A DNA stretch of 64,000 nucleotides from Erinaceus europaeus. Taxonomy: Eukaryota; Chordata; Mammalia; Eulipotyphla; Erinaceidae. The notes below the pieces were generated by a model, which saw only the letters and a list, made by a program, of their open reading frames with translations, made no database searches and was not told where the DNA came from. Position numbers and translations under genes: made by a program. Position 1 is the stretch's first letter. Each line of letters begins with the position of its first letter. This document shows positions 10,846 through 21,175 of the stretch, piece after piece. Location of the stretch: positions 70,317,254 through 70,381,253 of the forward strand of contig NC_080168.1 in the NCBI RefSeq assembly GCF_950295315.1, given 5' to 3'.

Positions 10846-11089
10846 AAAAAAATAAGCCCATGCCTGAGATCTCTCCTTGCTTGTAGGAAGTTGTAGGATT
10901 TCTAGCATTCCTAGTTTTCTCTGTGTAGTGGTAGTGGTGGGGGGTGGGTGGATGGGGATATGTGTTTCTTATAAGAGTTTTGATTTGTTGGTTTTTCAGG
11001 ATTGTTAAAGTATGTAAAGGATCACCGGGATGCAAAGAAAACATTGTCTTCAGCAGAGGAGAGGTGATAATAATTGCCTGAGCAACAGG

Positions 11090-11222
11090 AAATGGTTTTT
11101 GATTTGGCCACCAGAGAAAAGGGAAGGGATGGGATAGGGAGTTCTGTTGGTGGGAATTGTGTAATTGTACCCCTCTTATTCTGTGGTCTTGTCAATATCT
11201 CCATTTTATAAGTAAAAAAGGA
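11090..11222 (+). mobile_element. Poly(A) retroposon 3' end
   Basis: Short copy of the 4258/5472 family: GGAAGGGATGGGATAGGGAG, GGTGGGAATTGTGTAATTG, then a degenerate A-rich tail. Confidence 0.7.
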
Positions 11223-11524
11223 ACATTTTGAATGCCTTTATGCAGAAGCTATTATTCACATGGCTGTTTATCCTCCAGAGTTGAAAGTACTCACCAACAC
11301 CTGAGCCTTTGCAGAAGGTTTCTCAAGGGCTTTTTGAAATTAGAAAGAAATGCATTATTTTTTACTGAGACCCAGTTCAACCTGCCACCCAAGCAGTTAC
11401 TGATTTGAAAAAATAAAGGTTCCTTGTCTCTCATCTAGGAAGTTTTCTTGCAGTTGGGCAAACTTTGTTCCCAAATTACTGTTATTATCATTTTCTGTCA
11501 TTGCTAGGGCTTCAAAGCTCCCCA

Positions 11525-11672
11525 CTGTTTTTTCAGATAGAGACAGAGAGACAGTGGGCTAGGGAAAGAAATCAAAGTACTGGAGCTTCCTTCAACTTGG
11601 TGGAGACCAGACTCAAACCTGAATTGTGTGTATGACAAAACAGTTATACTACCAGGGTGTGCTGACTAGTGG
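11525..11672 (-). mobile_element. SINE, old
   Basis: Reverse-strand remnant with AGATAGAGACAGAGAGACAG and a SINE head reading ATAACTGTTTTGTC on minus. Confidence 0.6.
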
Positions 11673-12359
11673 AATACATTAATGAATGAACTCCTGCTTG
11701 AATATTTGATGAACTTATCATTGAGGTCCCAAGCAAAAACTGAGAGTTTTGTATTTTTTCTTGGCCTTCACCAAAGAATGACTTTGACAATTATTGGAAT
11801 GAGAATGAAACAGAATTCCCAGTTTTCTCATGTAGAGCTACCAGATGATAGTCCCCCTTACCAAGAATAGCAGAAAAACCAAGCAAAACCAAAGAGGAAA
11901 AATTAATTCCTTTTGCCTTGAAAGCCATCTCATCCCATTTAGTCGAGAATTTCTGGGCACACTGAGGTACATAATACGTAGGATTTCTGTATATAGAAAA
12001 TTAAGTGCTACACTGTGGAAGGCTCTCAATTATTATTTTCACCAGTGACTACAAAGTGAAAACGCCATTTATATTTGTCATATCATATATAAAATTAAAA
12101 ATTGGAGGTAAATCACTCCCCTGAGTCAATCTTCTATCAATGTTAGTACATCATTTATTCTAGCTTTTCCTTTTATCTGTGGGTTTATTCATAGGTGCCT
12201 GATGATGACATCTCAGATTCCACTTCAGCAGGTGCCATTTTCTGTTTCTCTAGGCCTTTGCTTCCTATATTCAAACACTAATGTCCCTCGAAAAATTAAC
12301 CATTGCTTCAAAAAATTGTATAAGCTATTTTAATAAGCCCTGTTAAGAAACAAGATCTT

Positions 12360-12500
12360 GGGTCAGGGAGATAGCCCAGTCCTAATGCAATAGCTTTCAT
12401 GCCTGAAACTCCAGAAGTCCCAGGTTCAATCATTGCTACCATCAGCCAACCATGGACAGTGCTCTGGTCTCACCATTTTATTTTATTATTGTTAGGTCCT
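12360..12500 (+). mobile_element. SINE, old subtype
   Basis: GGTCAGGGAGATAGCCCAG head, CATGCCTGAAACTCCAGAAG and CCCAGGTTCAATC. Confidence 0.65.
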
Positions 12501-12584
12501 GTGACCTGCAATGTACACTACGAATTCATTGTTTCTGGTGGCCATTTTCCCTTGTATTTTCTCTCTTCTTTTTCTTTTATATTA

Positions 12585-12681
12585 AATAGGATATAAACAA
12601 ATTGAGAGGGGGGAATGGAGGTGGACTCAGAGAATGTGAAAGAGACCTGCAGACTTGATTCACTGTTTATGAAGCCCCCCC

Positions 12682-12732
<51 letters not shown>

Positions 12733-12818
12733 TTGCAGGTAGGAACTGAGGACTTGAACCTGGGTCCTTGCACATGGTAATGTATGTGCTCAAATGAGTG
12801 AACCTCTGCCTGGATTCC
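12585..12818 (-). mobile_element. SINE with internal CA microsatellite
   Basis: Reverse SINE whose centre contains (CA)n at 12684-12730. Flanks read GACCTGCAGACTTGATTCAC and CTTGAACCTGGGTCCTTGCA. Confidence 0.8.
12684..12730. repeat. (CA)n microsatellite
   Basis: Uninterrupted CA dinucleotide run. Confidence 0.98.
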
Positions 12819-13249
12819 TAAAATCTCATTCTTACAAACATCTTCCAGCAAAACTTGTTACTAAAAAATTCTGGGACATTTTTGGTATTGCATTAAGTAA
12901 TCCTTGGCCATCCAGATATTACCTAGAAGTTAAGAAGACACATAAAACTGACAACAATCACAAGGTAACAAAATTAGATCCAATTTTCAAAGAGTATCAC
13001 ATGCACTAGATATAATTTCTAAGTCTCATTTGGTTGCTTAATCTCAGGTTTCTGAGATGTCAATTCCTGGGTATTTAGAACAAAGATTTAGGAATCAAAA
13101 TAACCTTCATTCTAACTCCCACTCTACCACTTGACCTACTTTCACTTATGATCCTATAAAGCCTGAATATTTCATAGAATTACTTCAGACTCCCATAATG
13201 CCTGCATGGTTTTGCCACAAATAAAATAAATAGTTTTTTTTTTAAAGAA

Positions 13250-13545
13250 GACTGCAGAGAGTGCTAGCACATACCTCAGCTAGTAAAGCACACATCATGC
13301 ATGATAACATAAGTTTGAACCCCAAGTACCCCATCGAAGCACCATGCAAAGGGGCAGCTCCTGAGTGGTGGAGAGGTGGTTTGGAATCTCTCCTTATTTC
13401 TGTGTCTTTTTCTCTGTCTGATATTCTCTGCCTTCCCCTCTCCTTTTGACAAAAGTTGATCTAAATCCTGTCCCCAGGGAATGGTGGGATCAAGCAGGTA
13501 CATAGTCCTGGCAGCAAAAAGAAAGACAAACAACACAGAGATTGT
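13250..13545 (+). mobile_element. SINE, diverged
   Basis: SINE-like head (GTGCTAGCACATACCTCAGC, ACATAAGTTTGAACCCCAAG), GAGTGGTGGAGAGGTGG, and a pyrimidine body. Confidence 0.65.
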
Positions 13546-13549
13546 GGGA

Positions 13550-14000
13550 TGTAAAATACAATAGTTTAACTGAAAGTCTATGATTTTTCAAACTCCATTC
13601 ATTGTTTTTCCCAAATTTAAGATGCTATGAGGTTCTCCTGGTTGGCTGGCAGTTCTGTCCAAGTTATATCAATCACGCCCTGGCTGATCATTACTTGTAG
13701 CCTGAGTGAAGCAGTCTTCTTCTTTTTGCAAATAAAAATACAGTAGACATCTAAATTTAAGATAAACAGAGTTGTTTTGTTTTGGAATAATTATACTTTG
13801 TGCAAATTTAGGGAAATACTAACATTAAACAATTTTTGCTTATTAATCACAAAACCAAATTTGACCACATGTCCAATATTTGATCTGGCATCCTAAATCT
13901 TAATACTTGAAATTGTTTATTATACACTCATTACTCACATTAACAAGGTGCATCTTGAACACTGAGGTCTCATCAACATAGATATATAAATATAGGTCAG
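13550..14000. other. AT-rich unassigned sequence
   Basis: No gene, RNA gene or repeat recognised. Confidence 0.4.
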
Positions 14001-14255
14001 GCAGTGGCTCCCCCAGTAGAGTACACTCATTGCCATGTGCAAGGACCCAGGCTCAAGCCCCCAGTCCCCTCCTGCAGAGGAGGGGAAGCTTCATGAGTGG
14101 GAACATGCTCACTCTCCACCCCCTTGCCTCTCTCTATTTCTTTTTGTTTCTATTAAGAAGAAAAAAATGAAAAAAAATAGGGTCACTAGAAGTAGCAAAT
14201 TTTTCATGCAGGCACTAAGCCTCACAGATGACATTGGAAGCAATAAAAAATAGTA
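14000..14255 (+). mobile_element. tRNA-derived SINE
   Basis: GGTCAGGCAGTGGCTCCCCC head, TGCAAGGACCCAGGCTCAAG and a 3' AGCCTCACAGATGACATTGG signature. Confidence 0.8.
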
Positions 14256-14459
14256 ATATAATAATTTATTAAAGCACAGAAACATAAAAACAAATGTTGC
14301 AGTTTCTATATCCCTTTAGCTTGTAAAATTCTGACTAATAAAATAGTAGCTGATGTTGAGTACCTAATGTCATTATTTTTATAACAAATTTGCAAGGACA
14401 GTATTTTATCCATATTACTGAAGCTAATTCCTTGATCAAATTTGGCTTTAAAGAACTGA

Positions 14460-14640
14460 ATGTTCCCCTGCCTCCTGTCTCTCTTTCTTTTCCTTACCTT
14501 CCCCCTCTTTCTTTCTTACCAGAGCACTACTCAGTTCTGGTTTATGGTGATTTCAGGGTTGAACCTGGGACCTCAGAACCTTGGGCATGAAAGTATGTCT
14601 CATAAACCGCTGTTCCATTTCCTCAGCCCAAATACAGAAC
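14460..14640 (-). mobile_element. SINE, reverse
   Basis: AGAGCACTACTCAGTTCTGG and GGGTTGAACCTGGGACCTCA are the reverse of the SINE subtype seen at 12360 and 18220. Confidence 0.7.
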
Positions 14641-14644
14641 CTTT

Positions 14645-14860
14645 AAGTCCAGCCAGGAGGCTGAGCAGTGGCACACCTAGTTGATAACAACCATTACCAT
14701 GTGTAAGGACTAGAATTGAAGCCCCTGGTCCCCACATGCAGGGGGGTAAGTATCATGAGTGGTGAAGCAGGGCTGCAGGTATCTCTTTACTCCCCTCTAC
14801 TTCCTCTTTCCTTCTTGATCTCTCTGTCCCTATTCAAATAAAAAAATAAGTACTTTTAAG
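14645..14860 (+). mobile_element. tRNA-derived SINE
   Basis: GAGGCTGAGCAGTGGCACAC head, GCCCCTGGTCCCCACATGCA and an AAATAAAAAAATAAG tail. Confidence 0.8.
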
Positions 14861-14864
14861 ATTA

Positions 14865-15078
14865 TTTAGTTATTACTTTTACTGGATAGAGATAGAGGAA
14901 AAATGAGAGAGAAGTGGGAGAGAGAGAGAAAGAGGGGGAGAGAGACAGAGAGACCTGTATAACTACTTCACCACTTGCAAAGCTTCTTCCTGGAGGTAGG
15001 AACTAGGACCTTGAACCTGGGTCCTTATGCATTTGTAAATTGGACACTCAACTAGGCACACCACTCTTTGGCCCCATA
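14865..15078 (-). mobile_element. tRNA-derived SINE
   Basis: Reverse copy abutting the preceding SINE tail: GATAGAGATAGAGG, GA-rich body, GACCTTGAACCTGGGTCCTT. Confidence 0.8.
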
Positions 15079-15079
15079 A

Positions 15080-15430
15080 AGACTTTTTGGTCCACTATTC
15101 AGATAACAACATGGTTTTGTGGGCATTAGGAAGCAAGACCAAAGCTTCTTGGACCACACTGAGGCCTCCATATCAGACAGTAGCATTCTTCATGGGGCCA
15201 GGTTTGATCACAGGTAACCATGCCAGCCTGTTGGCTACAGTATCCTCCCTCTGGTACCGTCTGTGTGTGATGCCATGGATTGAGGTATACTTCTTACTTC
15301 TTCTCTGGAGACCTCCATCTGGCCCTAGTGATTTAAACAAACTACACTAACAAATGGAAATCATGGAGACCCATGAAACTTTGCGGTTCAGAGAACAAAA
15401 AGTTGGCGTCCTGCAAAAACAAAAATCATA
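15080..15430. other. Unassigned interval
   Basis: One 87-codon frame (15087-15350) has no recognisable domain, repeat or splice context; I treat it as incidental. Confidence 0.4.
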
Positions 15431-15434
15431 GGCA

Positions 15435-15690
15435 TAGAAGCTCAGTTGTGGCACACCCAGTAGAATATGCGCCCTCCTGTGCATGAGGACCTGGGTTTGC
15501 GTTCCCCGTCACCACCTACAGGGAAGCTTCATGAGAGGTAAAGCAGTGTGGCAGTTATCTCTCCTTTTCTCTGTATCGCTTTGCTTCCCTACCTCTCTCT
15601 GTCTCTCAGTTTCTATAAAAGAAAGAAAATAATGGCCTCAAGGAGTGGTGAAATCATAAGAAAACCCTGGTGGAAAAATAAAAAAGCAAA
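15435..15690 (+). mobile_element. tRNA-derived SINE
   Basis: GCTCAGTTGTGGCACACCCA head, GAGGACCTGGGTTTGCGTTC and a 3' AAGAAAACCCTGGTGG signature. Confidence 0.8.
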
Positions 15691-15769
15691 TTATCTCCCC
15701 AAACTTCCCTAGTCCAGATTTCCAGGCAAAGGAGTCCCAGTCTATAAACATTCTGGCTTTCACTATAAG

Positions 15770-15965
15770 AAAGACCAGGTTGTGACACACCCACTCTGCA
15801 GAGTGCACATGTTACAATGCACGAGGACCCAGGTTCAAGCTTCTGGTCTCCCCACCTGCAAGGGGGCAGCTTCATGAGCAGTGAAACAGAGTTTCAGGTG
15901 TTTCTTCCACTTCCCCTCACTTTCTCCTCCTTGCCTCTCAGTTTCTTTGTGTCCTATCAAGTAAA
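15770..15965 (+). mobile_element. tRNA-derived SINE
   Basis: GACCAGGTTGTGACACACCC head, GAGGACCCAGGTTCAAGCTT and GTTTCAGGTGTTTCTTCC. Confidence 0.8.
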
Positions 15966-16084
15966 TATAAATCAATATATATATACACAAACAATATATA
16001 AATATATGCAAATAACATCTAAATAATATATAATAGTAAATAAATGATAGTAGTATATAAATAAAATAAAATATATAGCATATT

Positions 16085-16795
16085 CTCTCATGAGATGAGG
16101 AGACATTGAAAGGCTTCTGGCCAGCCAGGGCACAGGTCAGGCTCTCTGGCCAAGCCATGTCTCTGTGGGTGTACTGCTGTCTAAATGGAGTAGAGGAAAT
16201 GACAGGGGTGTGGCCAGCAGCTGGCTGGCATAGAAAAAGAAAGAGGCCCATCTCTGCTCCTTGTTTAGAGCTGGTAGCAGCCACCTGTCTACAGACAAGG
16301 CCCAGGGAGAAGCACAGCTGCAGTGGGTCACTGGCACAACCAGCTACCAGGAAAGTACTCTGTTCTGCTTTAACTTTCTTTCACACACTGAGTGAGCTTC
16401 AAATTTAAGTGTCACCTGCAGAGTGTGCCCAGCTGCCCTGAGGTCACTGGCACTTTTCCAGCTGCTCTCCTTTAGACCCATCTAATGGGCAGACCTTGGG
16501 ACCCCAACCAGCTTTCCCAGGTGCTGAAGGCATAGCAACTTTATGTCATGAAAACAAGTCATAAAAGCACCGGTCCTCTAAGGTACCTGGATATATTAAT
16601 TCCAGCTGGCGGCTGTATTTCTTTAACAGTGGCTTCTGGAATGTCTGTTAAGGAAGACTAAGGGTGTGCATGGCCAGAGTTTATTGCTCCTTTGTACACT
16701 GATATTGGGGATAAGAAGTAGTGGATTAGAGCAAGGAGTTGGGGACAGGAGGGAGCCAAACACAGACCTTGGCTCCCAACTGAAAGGCTTAGAAA
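16085..16795. other. Unassigned interval
   Basis: Overlapping frames of 66-149 codons occur on both strands, partly through SINE sequence, with none favoured by coding signs. No exon called. Confidence 0.4.
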
Positions 16796-16799
16796 TTTT

Positions 16800-17132
16800 T
16801 GTTCTTATTTTTTTTAAAGAGGGTAACAGATAGAGGAGAGATATCTGCAGCACTGCTCCACCACTCCACCTGAGACTTAAACCTGGTTCTTGTACTTGGT
16901 AATGTGTGCATGTGTGCACTCTATCCAGTCTAGCTCATATATTTTTTTGCTAGAGAGACAGAGGGAGAGAGATAGAGATAGAGAGAGACAGAGAGAGAGA
17001 GATAGAGAGAGTCAGAGAGAGAGAACAACTTCATAGCTCCTTTTAGTATACTGGTGGTCAGTTTCAAACCTGAGTCTTTCACATCTCAAAGCAGTGCACT
17101 ATCCCAGTGAGCTAATTTTCTGGTCTGCTCAA
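16800..17132 (-). mobile_element. Two reverse SINE remnants and GA-rich tract
   Basis: The first (about 16800-16940) has ATCTGCAGCACTGCTCCACC. The second (about 16945-17132) has a (GA)n body and CAAACCTGAGTCTTTCACAT. Confidence 0.7.
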
Positions 17133-17241
17133 CCATTTTCTAACTCAAAGGCCAAACCCAGAGCCCCACCTTGGGCTCTGGGCTGAGCAAGAGACAGGGA
17201 ATCCTGTGGAGTTGAGTTTGAGCTGAAAGCTCAAAGTTGCT

Positions 17242-17245
<4 letters not shown>

Positions 17246-17328
<83 letters not shown>

Positions 17329-17330
17329 TG
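17246..17330. repeat. (GT)n microsatellite
   Basis: About 40 GT dinucleotides with one interruption near the 3' end. Confidence 0.98.
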
Positions 17331-17644
17331 TTGGGGGGAGGGGTGAGAGGTAATCAGGGTGTGGCTGTTTGTCCTCTGAAAGCATGGGGCTCAGAGTTCA
17401 TGGGGTGGTGGCCAAAGCCATCATGCCCTGAGGTGATCTGGGTCCTCTTGTTCCTGAGTCACTCTCCTCATTTCCGTGCCTCAGAAAGGCAGTTCCACTG
17501 CAGAGGCAGGGATGTTCCATATAAAGTCCAAGATGATTACCGGTGGGGACAAAGACTGGAGCTAAATCAGGCCTTCACAGAGAACAGGGGGGTGTATGGA
17601 AAATGCTCCCTGCACCAACTGGCACTTAGTGACTACAAAGAAAA

Positions 17645-17960
17645 GTCACTACAGGCTGGTGGTGGTGCACCCAGTAGAGTACACACATTACCATGTGTGA
17701 TGACCTGGGTTTGAGCCCCTCATCCCCACCTACAGGGGGAATGCTTCATAAACAACAAAACAGTACTACAGGTCTCTCTTCCTCTCTCTCTCTCCTCTCT
17801 CTCTCTCTCTTTCTCTCTCTCTCTTCTTCCCTCTCAATTTCTCACTGTCCTGTCAAATAAAAGATAGAGAAGTAGAGGAAATAAATGGCCACCAGGAGTG
17901 GTAGATCCATCATGCAGGCACTGAGCTCCAGCAATAACACTGAGGGCAATTAAAAAAATA
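17645..17960 (+). mobile_element. tRNA-derived SINE
   Basis: CAGGCTGGTGGTGGTGCACC head, TTTGAGCCCCTCATCC, long CT body and the GCACTGAGCTCCAGCAATAA 3' signature. Confidence 0.85.
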
Positions 17961-18219
17961 AAATAAGAGACTATAATTAATGAAATTAAATTCAAATAAA
18001 ATAAAAATAGGAGGTTTTGTGAAAGGCAGTGTCATATCTGTTGATCAAGAGACCAGAAGAGATCAAAACAAAGATAGGCCCTACCTCCATAGGTCCCTTT
18101 CTCCCCAGAATACCTCTGACACTTTCATGAAGTCAAGTCTTCAAGAGTGATTTCTCACAAACTCAGTGTTTTTAGGAACAGGTACAGGGCAGCAACATGA
18201 AGAACTTGATCTTGGGTGA

Positions 18220-18323
18220 AGGGCGAGGGACAGCATAATGGTTATGCAAAGAGACTATCATGCCTGAGGCTCCAAAGTCTCATGCTCAAACGCCCGTACC
18301 ATCATCATCCAGGGCTCTGGTGA

Positions 18324-18382
<59 letters not shown>

Positions 18383-18575
18383 GAAGGAAGGAAGGAAGGA
18401 AGGAAGGAAGAGAGGGAGAGAGAAAGAGAGAGAGGAAGGGAAAAAAGAAAGAAGGAAGGAAGGAAAGATGGATGGATGAATGGAAGGAAGGAAGAAAGGA
18501 AGAATGGAAGGAAGGAAGAATGTATGGATGGAAGGAAGGGAAAAAAGAGAGGGAGAGAGGGAGTGAGTTAGAGTT
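18220..18575 (+). mobile_element. SINE with expanded (GAAA/GGAA)n tail
   Basis: Head AGGGACAGCATAATGGTTAT and GCCTGAGGCTCCAAAGTCTC, then a GAAA array (18323-18380) grading into GGAA and GGAT-rich repeats to about 18560. The purine tail yields lysine/glutamate-rich frames that are not genes. Confidence 0.8.
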
Positions 18576-18867
18576 TATCTCCTACTGTAGGAAACAGGTC
18601 CTCTCCTGGGAGATAGGGAGCACCTTGGACATGAATTCTATGGTTCTTGCTAGCCTGTGGTTCTGGGGCGGGGGGGCAGATGGAGTGAAGGGACATTGCC
18701 AGGCCTCAGCGAAACTCTGTAAAGTGCTGAGAGTGTGGAAAGGCAAGCAGTGACTACCCTGAGTGAAGGGCTGATACTCCCTCCAGCAGAACGTTCTAGA
18801 CACTTACACTTGGCTTCTGAGAGATGCATAAAAAGATATCTTTGTGATACCTGCAAAAGAATTAAAC

Positions 18868-19472
18868 TGGAGCATTTTTTCATACGCCTGTTTGTCTTTT
18901 GTATCTATTCTTTGTGAATATTATGTTTGTACCCTCTCCCCATTTTTGAATGGGGTCTTTTTTGTTGTTGTTACTGAGTTTGGTGAGCTCTTTAAATACT
19001 TTGGTTATTAACCTCTTGTGTGATGCATGGCATGTAAAGATCTTCTCCCATTCTGTAAGGGGTCTCTTTGTTTGGAGAGTGGTTTCTTTTGCTGTGCATA
19101 AGCTTTTCAATTTGATGCAGTCCCCTTGGTTTATTCTGGGTTTTTTTTTCTTCCTTGCAATTGGATTTATATCATCAAAGGTACCTATAAAATTTAGACA
19201 GAAAACACTTCTGTCAATATTTTCCACTAAGTATTAGTTACTTAGATAGTTTGGTCTAATATCCAAGTACTTGATCAAGTCACTGATTGTCAGAGAATTG
19301 CAAATAAAGGCAACAATGAGATACCACTTTACTCCTATGAGAATGTCACAGATCAGAAAAGGTAGCAGCAATAAATGCTGGAGAGGCTGTGGAGGCAAAG
19401 GAACTCTCTTACACTGCTGGTGGGAATGTAAATTGGTCCAACTTCTGTGGTGAAGAGTCTGGAGAACTCATT
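18868..19472. mobile_element. L1 3' ORF2 fragment with twin-priming inversion
   Basis: 18868-19235 reads as L1 ORF2 on the minus strand (PLTEWEKIFTCHASHKRLIT). About 19250-19472 reads as ORF2 on the plus strand ([31 protein letters not shown]). Compared with the intact order at 34790-35340, the two blocks meet at adjacent positions (equivalent to about 35140) in opposite orientation, as twin priming produces. No L1 3' UTR or poly(A) follows; the fragment is cut off next to a SINE. Confidence 0.85.
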
Positions 19473-19489
19473 TTTTTTTCTAGTCAACT

Positions 19490-19645
19490 CTGGGACTTCA
19501 TTTGTCTGGGCTGACTTTTTCAGTTAGAGAGACAGAGACAGAAGAGAGGGGGGGGGGGAAGAAAGCACTCCAGCACAGAAAGTTCCTTCAGTGTGATGGA
19601 GGCTGACAAAGTAATACACTATCCTATTGAGCTATTTTACTAGTC
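19490..19645 (-). mobile_element. SINE, reverse, old
   Basis: TAGAGAGACAGAGACAGAAG, GAAAGTTCCTTCAGTGTGAT and a decayed head toward 19640. Confidence 0.6.
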
Positions 19646-19860
19646 TCATTTATTTATTCATTTATTCATTCATTCTTTCTTTCACTAATTCATTCTTTCA
19701 CTTATTCACTCACTCTTTTAAAAAGGAAAAAGATAAAAGAAAGTTTTCCCAGAAACCTGTGGCTTCATGATTTTTGAGTCTCTCTTTCATGTCCTGCTAG
19801 TTCTTTACTTGGCTAGTTCCTGCAAAAGGAAACAAAGTGCTGGGGGTTTTCATACTAAAT

Positions 19861-20292
19861 TGTCGTATGCTTTACATTGGCTTGTTCTAGCCCTCCCCCT
19901 CCAAGAGAATTGGATGAGTCCTGTTAATTTCGCGGGCCTGCTTGGCCCCGCCCCAAGGGACCCTGGGAGAGGGTTCCGGAGTCCGAGAGTTCCTGAGTTC
20001 CCCAGTGACAGAGTTCCTGAGTTCCGGAGTTCGAGAGTGCGAGGGTGCGAGAGTTTCTGAGTTCGAGAGTAAGGGAGAGGGTTCCTGAGTTCCAGAGTAA
20101 AAGAAAGAGTGCTTGCGCCGCCGCAAAGAGACAGCAGAGTTCTGTTTGGTGATTAGTTTGTCTTAGTTTATGAATAGTTCCTCCTGAATAAAGAAATACA
20201 GCTTCCCTGCCCAGCCGTTGTCTCCGCGTCTCTGTTCACCACCGTGAAGCAAGCCAAGCCGGCCCGGCAAGAGCCTACGAATTTTAACAACA
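19861..20292 (+). repeat. 5' LTR, copy 1
   Basis: Starts TGTCGTATGCTTTACATTGG and ends GAATTTTAACAACA. The middle (19970-20100) is an imperfect minisatellite of GTTCCTGAGTTCC/GAGAGT motifs. A poly(A) signal AATAAA lies at 20187-20192. No clear TATA box. About 95 bp longer than the LTR of copy 2, the excess lying in the minisatellite. Confidence 0.93.
20187..20192 (+). promoter_or_regulatory. LTR poly(A) signal
   Basis: AATAAA in CTGAATAAAGAAATACAG, repeated in the 3' LTR at the corresponding position. This marks the R region. Confidence 0.8.
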
Positions 20293-20294
20293 AA

Positions 20295-20312
20295 TGGCGC
20301 CCACGTGGACCT
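20295..20312 (+). promoter_or_regulatory. Primer-binding site, lysine-tRNA-like
   Basis: TGGCGCCCACGTGGACCT begins two bases after the 5' LTR. The TGGCGCCCA start followed by CGTGG resembles the lysine-tRNA primer sites of betaretroviruses, but one base shorter in the middle and divergent at the end. The identical motif occurs at 60369 in copy 2. Confidence 0.75.
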
Positions 20313-20362
20313 GACCTGCGCATCTCTCAGATAAGTAAAGACAATTTGGCTACCTATGCACG

Positions 20363-21175
20363 ATGGCCTTCTCTTCTGCTTGTGAAGAGATCTCCAAAGG
20401 CCTCTGCTCTTTCTTCACGAGACTGTTTTGCTGTTTCTGGAACATTTATCTCTGGACCACTCTGTGGTTTCCACTCGCTCTGGCGAACTCACAACAGCCA
20501 GCGGGAAGAGCCAGCGGGCGGGAGGCAAGGCGCGGAGCTGCTGTTTCCACCTGGTCAAACAGCCAGCCAGCCGGCTGCGCCCAGACAACCCCGCGCACCG
20601 CGCCAGCAACCCCGCAGCCCCGCAGCCCGCAGGAGGCCTACGCCACCATGCAAGAGCCCGATGCCAGCACGCTAGAGCCCGATGCCAACATGCTGGAGCC
20701 CGATGCCAACATGCTGGAGCCTGAGGCCAACATGCTGGAGCCCGATGCCAACATGCTGGAGCCTGAGGCCAGCCCACAGGAGCCGGCTCTCCACCGCGTG
20801 GTGCAGGGCACTGGACGCTTGATCCCTCCACGCTGCTCGGCCACTGCAAACAGGGCAGCAGACATGGCAGGGCCATGGGGCAGGGCCGCGGCGGCCTATC
20901 ATGGCCGCCACCCCTGGGCACCTAGGCCCACGCCTTCTACAAAGATGGCCTGCCTGCCCTCTTTCTATGAATTCTGGAACCATCCCGGGCCTCCCGGACT
21001 CCCGGGCTCCCTGCCAAAACTGGGCACACGAGATCTCCAGCCGCCGGTCCGGTCTGAAGACAGACAAGCTGGAGTACGCAGAGATTTGTGCAGAGATCGC
21101 AACCTGCAATTCCTAGAAGTGGAGCTGCGCGGGAAGCCACCTCCGGATGGTGAACCCCCCCCCCCCAACAACTAA
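20363..21175 (+). CDS. Undescribed ORF of non-autonomous ERV, 270 aa
   Basis: I do not recognise this protein. The start has A at -3 and G at +4, a strong context, and is the first long frame after the primer site. Residues 1-21 form a basic/cysteine-containing leader. Residues 22-40 are strongly hydrophobic (FCCFWNIYLWTTLWFPLAL). A39-L40-A41 matches a signal-peptidase A-x-A site, so the product may be secreted or membrane-anchored. Residues 98-139 are six tandem heptapeptides of type E-P-[DE]-A-[NS]-[MTP]-[LQ], coded by a 21-bp DNA repeat. The rest is Pro/Ala/Arg-rich, with no retroviral Gag motifs. Copy 2 keeps the first 268 bases colinear without net indels. It could be a domesticated env leader, a mucin-like protein, or a chance frame in a GC-rich packaging region; translation is unproven. 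Confidence 0.6.
   Translation: MAFSSACEEISKGLCSFFTRLFCCFWNIYLWTTLWFPLALANSQQPAGRASGREARRGAAVSTWSNSQPAGCAQTTPRTAPATPQPRSPQEAYATMQEPDASTLEPDANMLEPDANMLEPEANMLEPDANMLEPEASPQEPALHRVVQGTGRLIPPRCSATANRAADMAGPWGRAAAAYHGRHPWAPRPTPSTKMACLPSFYEFWNHPGPPGLPGSLPKLGTRDLQPPVRSEDRQAGVRRDLCRDRNLQFLEVELRGKPPPDGEPPPPNN
20654..20779 (+). repeat. 21-bp in-frame coding repeats, six units
   Basis: Units of type GAGCCCGATGCCAACATGCTG in tandem. Unit variants (GAG for GAT, AGC for AAC) alternate, implying past unequal exchange or slippage. The equivalent array in copy 2 has about nine units. Confidence 0.93.

Noticed and set aside
15835..16284. 149-codon minus frame
   Set aside because: Half lies in SINE and AT-rich spacer; the overlapping plus frame is equally long, so there is no strand preference.
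20654..20779. Possible CRISPR-like direct repeats
   Set aside because: Contiguous 21-bp units with no spacers, in frame within an ORF of a mammalian ERV.
20415..21109. Minus-strand frames of 145-168 codons across the ERV ORF
   Set aside because: Mirror frames of the GC-rich 21-bp repeat; they begin and end at arbitrary points and lack a start context tied to an LTR promoter.
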